Shown here: one piece after another, positions 11,170 through 20,300 of the stretch
How positions within the stretch are numbered: the stretch's first letter is position 1
Layout: every line of letters begins with the position of its first letter
Origin: Fragilaria radians
Lineage: Eukaryota > Bacillariophyta > Fragilariophyceae > Fragilariales > Fragilariaceae
Assembly (NCBI GenBank): GCA_900642245.1
Contig: CAAAJI010000017.1
Coordinates: 470,168-501,343 of the forward strand
DNA length: 31,176 nt
Direction: 5' to 3'
Translations under genes and position numbers: made by a program
The notes under the pieces: model-generated
Told to the model about the DNA's origin: nothing
Databases searched by the model: none
The model's input: the letters and a program-made list of their open reading frames with translations, nothing else

Positions 11170-12378
11170 ATGAATGAGAGGATGATGAAAGTGACAAGTT
11201 ATTTGGATACTTTAATTCGCCTCTACATCACTCAATACGTTCTCCTTGTAGCTCTTAGTATTTCGCTAATGCGATGTCGTAGCCAAAGGATCAATGATCA
11301 CGAGAGGATGAATCATGGAGCTGAAGATGACGAAAAGAATGATATCGTTGTGAAGAAAAGGGAGACGGCGTACGATAACAGTATAAGCAATGTTTTTCGT
11401 GAAGTCTGGGAGAAGCTGGTGAAAGCTAAGGAGTTCTGTTTATATACGAAAAAGGTTGGTGATTGGGACCTAGAGCTCTCCGCTGGACTGTTAGCCTCTC
11501 TCTCCATACCTCGTGATATGCCTTGGTCAGGCACTTTATCTTGGATGGCAAAGCTGTGGTTTCAATCTTTGCATCGTCATGAAACATTCATGAGAAGATT
11601 GGAGCCTGTGATGAGTAGATTGACAAATGACCTGCAAGCCCATATTTTATGCTTTCTCCACCCAAAAGATATTGTCACCTTTGGCTGCTGCAACTCTGAG
11701 TGCCAAAAAATTGTAAGTTCCGAAGATCATCCAACTTTCAAATTACTTTGGAAGAAACTTTGGGACAGAGATTTTGCCTGGCTTGTGGAATCGTGGGATA
11801 TAGGTATCGAGGCTCGAAAACGGAGTGTGTGCAAAACTAGAGACCCCGATAAACAGCTTTACTTCGAATTCGGTCAAACGTATGTCAATTTCCTGATCGC
11901 TGGTCATAATAATGTAAATGACTGCCTTCTAGGATTGCACGGAAATATTTACGATGTCTCTTCGTTCCTAGACCAACATCCAGGAATGGCAGAAACAATC
12001 CTTGTCAATTCGGGTCAAGATGCTACTCGAGCGTACGAAGATATTGGTCATTCCACTGCTGCAAGAAAGCAATCTATTGAATATTGCCTTGTAGTTGACC
12101 TATCTCTACACGATCGTGATGGATTCGGAACCCGTTCAGGATCCGAAGTTTCGAAGCCCCTACGAATGTTACCCTCTGGGAAATATCGGCGAAAGGCTCC
12201 TACTCTTTACGCGATACGAAAAAGGCTGCAGGCCGAAGAAAGAAAAGCAAAAACGGTTTACTTGAGGCTTGTACCCTACACAATTATGGCAGAAGTTACT
12301 GTCTACTACGATGCGTTTGATCGCAAATGGAAAGCATGGTGCATAGACGAATCACTTGAGAACATCTTTTTGTCGTAG
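11170..12378 (+). CDS. membrane-anchored F-box and cytochrome b5 domain protein
   Basis: This complete 402-residue ORF starts at ATG and ends in TAG. A hydrophobic segment near residues 15-34 (LIRLYITQYVLLVALSIS) may be a signal anchor. Residues about 151-190 (LTNDLQAHILCFLHPKDIV...) resemble an F-box, the Skp1-binding module of SCF ubiquitin ligases. A cytochrome b5 domain follows at about 248-310: heme ligands are His270 in HPGM (canonically HPGG) and His294 in IGHS, 24 residues apart as in classical b5. The C-terminal part (about 325-402) is basic and then enters a YLRLVPYTIMAEVTVYYDAF segment I do not recognise. The domain order suggests a heme-dependent or redox-linked substrate adaptor at a membrane, which is inference. 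Its 3' end faces the Mog1 gene 23 bp away. The b5 call is strong and the F-box call moderate. Confidence 0.85.
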   Translation: MNERMMKVTSYLDTLIRLYITQYVLLVALSISLMRCRSQRINDHERMNHGAEDDEKNDIVVKKRETAYDNSISNVFREVWEKLVKAKEFCLYTKKVGDWDLELSAGLLASLSIPRDMPWSGTLSWMAKLWFQSLHRHETFMRRLEPVMSRLTNDLQAHILCFLHPKDIVTFGCCNSECQKIVSSEDHPTFKLLWKKLWDRDFAWLVESWDIGIEARKRSVCKTRDPDKQLYFEFGQTYVNFLIAGHNNVNDCLLGLHGNIYDVSSFLDQHPGMAETILVNSGQDATRAYEDIGHSTAARKQSIEYCLVVDLSLHDRDGFGTRSGSEVSKPLRMLPSGKYRRKAPTLYAIRKRLQAEERKAKTVYLRLVPYTIMAEVTVYYDAFDRKWKAWCIDESLENIFLS

Positions 12379-12380
12379 AG

Positions 12381-12386
12381 AATAAA
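12381..12386 (+). promoter_or_regulatory. candidate polyadenylation signal AATAAA
   Basis: A canonical AATAAA lies two bases after the stop codon of the F-box/cytochrome b5 gene. If used, cleavage would fall inside the 3' end of the opposing Mog1 gene, so the two transcripts would overlap. Confidence 0.35.
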
Positions 12387-12401
12387 ACTGTAACTGAAAA
12401 T

Positions 12402-12938
12402 TCATTCACCAAACAAATCCCAGTCTAGAATTTGCAGTGTTGACATGATTCTTTCAAACTCCTCACTGAATTTTTCATCTAAGGTTGCCTTAGTCCGCGA
12501 AAGGGATAATACCAAATCTGTTTCAACTTGCGGTAACCGTAACACACATAACTCAATTTGGACATCTACTTTAACTTCATCAGATCGAGGATTACCCTCT
12601 GCGTCATTTCTAGAGAATCGCTGCATGCCAATCCCTGAATAGAAGCTTAGAGTCGATTCGAATTCTCGCACCGAAAAGGAATTCTCCGAGGACATGTTGG
12701 CTTCTGCAAGATCATCGAAAAAATGTCTCGCAATTTCCTCGTCTGAAACGGAGTTTGCACGTTCATGAATCGCGACAACAAAAAATGGTTCTTCGTCACC
12801 AGGCCCCGCAAAAAACTGTACGTTGTCGGTTACTTGATGAAACTCACTAACATCTCTCCAATCGGAAGGTAAGTCACAGATCATCGCTCCACCATCAATA
12901 ATATCTGAATAGAGAGGAGTTGATTTGATACTTGTCAT
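12402..12938 (-). CDS. MOG1: Mog1/RanGRF-type Ran-binding protein
   Basis: This complete 178-residue single-exon gene has an ATG at 12936-12938. Mog1 (RanGRF in animals) binds the small GTPase Ran, releases its nucleotide and supports nucleocytoplasmic transport. The whole length matches the family pattern: LYSDIIDGGAMICDLPSDW at the N-terminus (family: LFGGAI...LP..W), then DVSEFHQVTDNVQFF, where an acidic/hydrophobic patch contacts Ran, then DEEIARHFFDDLAEAN, then CVLRLPQVETDLVLSLS, and a terminal LQILDWDLFG. The length fits the usual 180-220 residues. The fold is PsbP-like, but these motifs are specific to Mog1. It has no targeting peptide, in line with a nuclear or cytosolic location. Confidence 0.92.
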   Translation of the reverse strand: MTSIKSTPLYSDIIDGGAMICDLPSDWRDVSEFHQVTDNVQFFAGPGDEEPFFVVAIHERANSVSDEEIARHFFDDLAEANMSSENSFSVREFESTLSFYSGIGMQRFSRNDAEGNPRSDEVKVDVQIELCVLRLPQVETDLVLSLSRTKATLDEKFSEEFERIMSTLQILDWDLFGE

Positions 12939-14312
12939 GGCAATAAAGAAATTTGAAAGTCGCTATTGAAATCAATTCGTTTTCCACTCAATGCTTTCCA
13001 AAGGCATAGTCGGGGTTATTTGAAAACCTTGGTGCCGTGTGTAGCAATATTTTTGGTTTCGCCACTCTACGAGCCAACAGTCCAAGGTCATTTCGATCGT
13101 TGTCCGAGTGGAAAAAATGCTAATCACTAATTGGAAGTTGGCTATATTTTTCAATTATCATCATCCGAATTCCGAATATTGAGTACTTCTTAGTAATTGA
13201 TCTGTTTCCCGATTAAAAATCTGAATATATAAATATTTTTCACACGGATTGTTTTCTAGCATACGTAAGTGGATCTATGGCCATTCCTTTTCCTAGAATA
13301 TTAACTGAGTTGGATTAAGGATAAAGAAGCATTTCGGAATGGGGATAAAAAAAGAGGTGATCCGTCATTGTTGACTCAGATTTGGTTTATAGGAGGTATC
13401 AACATTTCTTACTTTAGGGTTACTATTTTTAGATATTTCTTTGCTTTCAAAGCCAGAGCCTCGAAAACGTCCATTGATTTATACATATCATGTTCATTTC
13501 AAAGTTTTCGCCCGGTTAACTGGATCAAGTCAATGAAGACCATACAAATTCTTGATCTTCAACATCATATGAAAAGAAGAGTTAGTTGCTCCATATGTTA
13601 TAAGATATTACTGTTTCTGATGTATACCCAAAGTTAATCATTTTGATGCTTCTGAACAATTTAGCCAACTGCAGAGGTATAATGCACTTGCAGCAGTAGC
13701 AACAAAGAAAAAAGATCTCCAATGGTGCAGAAAAGTCACAAAGCACTCACAAAGTGTGCACAATCAAAAGAACTGATTTTCTGAGCACAAAATAATATAT
13801 GACACGCAAAGACTACAATCACATAATAACAAATCAGACATGGAGACAAGTCTCCAATGATATCCTAAATTTGGGAAGCTTGAGAAACATTGTAAATTCC
13901 TTGAAAATCATAGTCATTACAAAAATTTAAGATTGTTCAATCTGCTGCAAATTTGCATCATGTGATAGCAATTTATTAACTTCCCTCAAATGAAGACGTT
14001 TTCTATCTATTCTATGGTTTCATGCATTTTGAAAGACGTATTTTTGAGTCTTCCAAACTTACTTTTATAGTAACTTAAATTTTCCTCTACTACTCAATAC
14101 TTTTCGCCACTTTTAACAATACTCCATTTATTTTTGACTGAATTGTTGTCACTAAGATGAAGATAGTCTCCGAGAAGTGAATCAAAAGTTCCATTATTAT
14201 AGATGCCTCTTCTTATGCTTCAAGACAATCCTTTTTTCTCACGTAATGATGCTTCAGCATGAATTGCAGAGTCTTTTGTATGAAACCACATTTGGAGAGC
14301 CTAAAAATTCAT
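12939..14312. other. spacer upstream of MOG1 and downstream of the giant gene
   Basis: About 1.4 kb. The first 200 bp upstream of MOG1 is less AT-rich and probably holds its promoter and 5' UTR. An open frame on the minus strand at 12972-13154 starts with TTG and has no recognisable motif. The rest is AT-rich and I see no gene. Confidence 0.5.
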
Positions 14313-17300
14313 TTAATCATGGATGGTACTTTGTTCTTGAATTCTTCTATTCATGCGCAGAAGAACCTCGTCAACCTCTTCATTAGAAATGCCGGTAGGA
14401 GCGTCTGCATCTCCGTTTTTAGCAATCCAAAATTTCATCGCACACTCTGAAGCATCTGAACATTCCGAGTCTTGAGCGTCAATTACTCTCATCCATACTC
14501 TTAGGAGAACTTGATTCAAAGCATTCAGTTGTAAATCATCAAATTCTTCCCGAAGTCTTGTTTCATCTGATAAGATACTGAAGGAACCTTGAATCTCTGC
14601 AAACTCTCCAGTAGAATTTTCGTTGTATCCTTTTTCCTGCTTTGATTGTGTTCTCTCTAGCAACATTACGGGAGTTCCTTGAATTTCCTCGAAATCTCCG
14701 CTTCTTTCTTGATTGCCTGCATCTTCATGGTTTATCACCCGTTCGTCAGAGGTTTGAAGAAGGACGCAATCGGAGAGCATAGTATTGTATGGACTATTAT
14801 TTGCCCTGTCTTTTAATCGATTTATTACAAGCTCTAGGTCTGAGGTAGAGATTTTTATTTCATCGTCACTGAAGCTACAGCTCTTTGCAGTAGATCCTTC
14901 TACAGAAATGCAGTCTTCCCTATCACGTCCCAACAAAAGCTGTTTCTCCCATTCTCTGACTTGCTTTTCGCAATCCCGAAACACTTCTTCGTTGACATAT
15001 ACCTCTGTTATAGGCTTTTCCTCTTCCTGCAATCCTGATGCGAAATCGTGCTCGCTTATTGCCTGTCCTTCACTTGCCATAAAAGGAATGTTATCATTCA
15101 AGCAATCACTTCGGGAAATTGCGCAAGAATCATTCTTCACCCTTCCTTGCAATCGATCTATCACTCTTTCTAGGTCTGATGCAGAAATCTTTATTTCATC
15201 ATCACAGTAGCTGAAGCTTTCGATCAGGGAGGCTTCAAGAGAGCTGCAGTCTTCGTTTTCGTCGTCTCGCCCAGACAGGAGCTGTTTCTCCCAATCTTTC
15301 ACTCTCTTTTCACAAGCGGCTTGAAGAGATTTGACATTATCAAGAGCTTCCGTTTCGAGATGGTTGGAACCATCGTAATGATGACTAGTCATCAAAATGT
15401 CACCATGTTCATTGGTAGGGGTGCACATTTGTTGCTGATCAGAATCAAACTCTTTCTGAGATTCTCCAGATTGTCCAGAAGGATCCATGCAACTTGTGTG
15501 TAATACGCTGGTAGGTTCGATATCTGGACTATTGACTTCCTTCAACAGGCTCGCCAAATTTGTACATGCAACATGGTCAGTAATTTCTTCGACATGAACA
15601 TTACTATTGGAAACCGTTTTGGAGTCTTTTTCATCACATCTTCGTTCCTCCACCGAAGCATGGCATTCTTCAACCTCAACAAAGCGATCTTGGGCATTGA
15701 TTACAGCATCATGCGACCTAGAGCTTGGAAATTTATCGATTAACTCATTGTCATCGTGTTTCTCACATTCTCTAACTTGATTTTCGCAATCCCGAAACAC
15801 TTCTTCGTTGACATATACCTCTGTTATAGGCTTTTCCTCTTCCTGCAATCCTGATGCGAAATCGTGCTCGCTTATTGCCTGTCCTTCACTTGCCATAAAA
15901 GGAATGTTATCATTCAAGCAATCACTTCGGGAAATTGCGCAAGAATCATTCTTCACCCTTCCTTGCAATCGATCTATCACTCTTTCTAGGTCTGATGCAG
16001 AAATCTTTATTTCATCATCACAGTAGCTGAAGCTTTCGATAAAGGAGCCTTCAAGAGAGCTGCAGTCTTCGTTTTCGTCGTCTCGCCCAGACAGGAGCTG
16101 TTTCTCCCAATCTTTCACTCTCTTTTCACAAGCGGCTTGAAGAGATTTGACATTATCAAGAGCTTCCGTTTCGAGATGGTTGGAACCATCGTAATGATGA
16201 CTAGTCATCAAAATGTCACCATGTTCATTGGTAGGGGTGCACATTTGTTGCTGATCAGAATCAAACTCTTTCTGAGATTCTCCAGATTGTCCAGAAGGAT
16301 CCATGCAACTTGTGTGTAATACGCTGGTAGGTTCGATATCTGGATTGACTTCCTTCAACAGGCTCGCCAAATTTGTACATGCAACATGGTCAGTAATTTC
16401 TTCGACCTGAACATTACTATTGGAAACCGTTTTGGAGTCTTTTTCATCACATCTTCGTTCCTCCACCGAAGCATGGCATTCTTCAACCTCAACAAAGTGA
16501 TCTTGGGCATAGATTACAGCACCATATGATCCAAGATGTGAAAAGTGGTTGTCGGAAACATCATCTTTTAGCCAAGGATAATGTGGAATATACTTGTCCA
16601 TGGGAATATTCTGATGGGAATTTGAAAGTAAACACACAGGACCTCCTTCTCTGGGAGGATATTCGATCCCTATTGTTCCACTTAAGATGGAAAGACATTC
16701 CGACACTTCAATATCTAAAGAGATCACTTTGTTTTCTGCATTCGCCATTAGAAACTTTGCCTCCGTTATAGCATCAACATTTCCGCAAGCATCCGATATT
16801 TTTTCCATTTCATCACAAGATGAAAGTGGCATCGAAGAATCATTACCGGAACGTTCTTTTGATGCTTCATTATTGTTTAGCATGGTAGTGTCGTTTATCC
16901 TCTCTGGAGAAAGATCAACCATGTGCTTTAGTGACCCTAGGAAATCAGATGAATTGAAGGCATTACCACCACATTCTTCTGGAAAGGTATAATTATTAAT
17001 ACCAGAAATATTTTCTAATGCTCCTGTACTGCAGTGCCCAGCATTGCTATCTGACTTCTCGATACATTCGTTACCATGATTACACGTAGTTTCGTTTTCA
17101 CTCAGAAATACTATGTCTTCAAAATGAACTTCCGTCTCAAAATCGAGTTCCCGGATTTTAATATTTGAATTATCTTCAGCTCTCACATCGGCAACCAGTT
17201 GTCGGAAAGCCGAAAAGTGTCCATGCAACAAACTGTCATTATTGCACACAGCCTCCTGAGAACCAACAACAGGAGACAATTTTGGGTTCAAATCACACGA

Positions 17301-20300
17301 AACTGGCTTTATCTCATCTACCATGTCATTGGAACTCATCATTTGTGGTCCCAAATGCAAAACATCATTAGTTGTAACAAAAGAGCCAGTGAAGGTTTCA
17401 TAGCTAATGTTGCTTGTGCTCGATGAGGTTGATGCACTTTCCTTCGTTTTCATGGAATCAAGTCCAATTTTTTCTCCAGCTTCCTCAAGGGCTTCATCAC
17501 TTACATCCATTGGGTTAGTGGACATTTCAGAACTTTTGTTGAGAAAATCTGATTCTCTGTGTGTATCAAAATCTTCGATTCTAGACAAAACATCCACTTG
17601 GTCTCCGAAATCCATTTTTTCACTTTGACTATCTAAAGCATTCAATTCTGAGCTCCTTTCTGGCAAAGGCTTAACAATGTTACAAATTTCAGATATTTCT
17701 TTTATTTTCTCAAAAATCTTCATTTCGGATGTGCCAAATTCAATGAGAGGCGAATCGGTTACTTCATCGACCACACAGTCCTGGGCTTCTATGGCAGCTA
17801 CATTTTTACCTACTGAAGCGTGCAATGAGACTTCAAAACTCCTGGGGTAAGTCGGAGAACTGCTGTTTTCATCGTGATCAAGAACTATTACATTTTCACT
17901 TGATTTTGCACTGCTGCCAATAACCACTTTCTCCTTCATTCCATTATTATCTTTCAATTCCTCATTATCTTCGAGCTCTGATATCATCGCTAGTTCAACT
18001 TTATCTGAAGAGTCAATTATTACGGATAAACGTTTCATCATTGAATCTTGAAGAATTGCATCCACTTTCGCATCAGAATTAGCATCACTCGAAGCAATGC
18101 CTTCACATACGACATGGCGCTGAAGTGATATTTCATTTTCTTTGTCCTCGAGAGATATTGCTTCCATCTTGGAGAAGCTTTCGTTTAAGATTTTAACTAC
18201 CTCTATACCCTCCCGATCTGATGAAAGCTGATCATGTGGAATTGAATCGACGACTTGCATTTCAATCGCCTCCAACTTTAACAACGATTCATTTAGATCT
18301 AAACCCTCATCTTTCGTAAAGTAGGACATTTGAGTTGCCTCATGCACCTCATCAACATTACTGCACTTTCTCACCCCTTCGATACTTGAATCAATTAACA
18401 AAATTTGTTCCCGAAAGCTTTCATCGTTTACCGGTTCAAGTAAGATAGATTTATTGTTAGCTGGGGTTGTGAAGGGATTAAATACTGTACCATAAGTATC
18501 CGTTGAAGATACCAATCTTGATTCAGCATTACAATTGCTTTGTGTGTCCGATTCGCCTTGAACTTGCAGCGATACATCATTGAAATGACTGTTATTCGAA
18601 TTAGTAATATGTAAATTATTTTCATCCAATCCCTGAATTCGCTCCCCTGGAAAATCCAGAGCACGTTCTTCAACATCACGGAGGGGATCGAGATCAAACT
18701 CATTCCTATCCATAGAATCTTGTCTTTGATCATCCGACGTTTCATTCAAGATTGATGGTAGGGTATCAAAAGAGAATATAGCCCATTTCCGCAATTCTTC
18801 ATCAGCCGCCCTAAGCGCATCCTTTGCTGCATGGTTATCTAAGTCAACCGTTAAAAAAGAATGATGATGACCGGCTTCGGGTTTACTCTCAAAATTGTTG
18901 ATGAAGTTGTTGGTAAATGGCTTCGAGTTTTTCCAAGAAATTTCATCCTCGAAGGAGCTTTTCAATTCACGAATTGCATTTTGCAAGCCATTCCGAGAAG
19001 AGGAAGCAAGACCATGCAATTTAGGTTGAAAATCCTGGGCTACTGAACCTGGTGGTGGGTCCAGGTTACAGGTCTTCACAGATGGATCTTGCCCATCGCT
19101 AAGTCTCAACGTTGTTGAAGGAACAGCACTAGGCAAGGTACTGGTTCTCTCGAATGATGTGTTACACATATTTAAGTTGAGGTCACCCTTATGCATAGAG
19201 GAGATCGAGTTTGATAAATCAGCTTTCGAAATTTCGTTGCTAGCTAATTTTTGCTCTTGAATCACATTTTTCAAATCGTTCACAGGTGCACTACCATGAA
19301 TTCGTAATCTTGATTGAGAGTCATTCTTCGAAATGTATTGTGCCTGCCCAGTGAATGGGTCAAAATGGAGGCCTGAAGATGGAGAAGACACGGAATGCGT
19401 TAAGGTGTCAGTTCTCTCTAATGAACTGGTGCAAACCTGGACCGAACTTGCCACTTTGTCTTCTTTAACCTGATTACTTCTCACGTCAAGAAATGTCACA
19501 ATGTCTCCATCTTTACGATCGCTTGATGAACTCCCAACTAAGCGTGCAGTATTAGCGTTCAAAACTGACGAACGCTGACTTTGAACTTTAATGTTATTGT
19601 TGCACTGATAAGTTGCAATGTCTAAGGATTCAGAATCTGAAAAACGAAAGTTTGAATTTTTCATGGTGCTGATTCTATCCATACATGCTGTAGGGGTTTC
19701 CCTGCATTTTTCATCATGAGAAACGTTCAGCTCACGTAGAGCTGACTCTAATCCACTCTTGGAGGAAACGGCTAATCCTTGTAATGGCGATCTTAATCCT
19801 TTTGCTGATTTGGTTTGTTGTCTTGACACTTTATTCTCCGCTTGATTACTGAATTTGTGACCTTTCGGTGATGCAGACGACCCTGGATAATTCGAAGCTC
19901 CAGTTCCTTCATACGCATTAGAACCTAGTTCATTGTTTTTAAAGGCAAATGTTCTGTCCGATAGCGGAGAGGAAACATTTAAGTGCGATGCAGATCGTTG
20001 TATCTCAAGATCAAGATTGTCAGTAGAGACACGTCTTATATTTTGTCCGTATTCCCTGTCACTGTATCTAGCTTTTTCTCTATTATCATACGTTCTTGGA
20101 GATCGCAATGGAGGAGGTAGCAACTGTTTTTCTCCAGTGGTATTTTTCTGACGTTGGGTTGTGGCGCTACTTTGAGAGCATGAACCTTCGGAAACCTCTG
20201 ACTTGTTGTAGTAAAAAAAAACTTCAGAAGATTCTTTAGGACTCATATCTTCCTGCCTGTTGTTCAAAACAGTTGTCGCAACTTGAAGTGATCGAACTCT

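Noticed and set aside
12972..13154. 60-codon minus-strand frame upstream of MOG1
   Set aside because: It starts with TTG, has no motif, and sits where the MOG1 5' UTR and promoter are expected.
14785..15210. Plus-strand ORFs of up to 141 residues inside the giant gene (also 20560-21075)
   Set aside because: They are antisense shadows of the long minus-strand frame and repeat only because the underlying DNA is duplicated.
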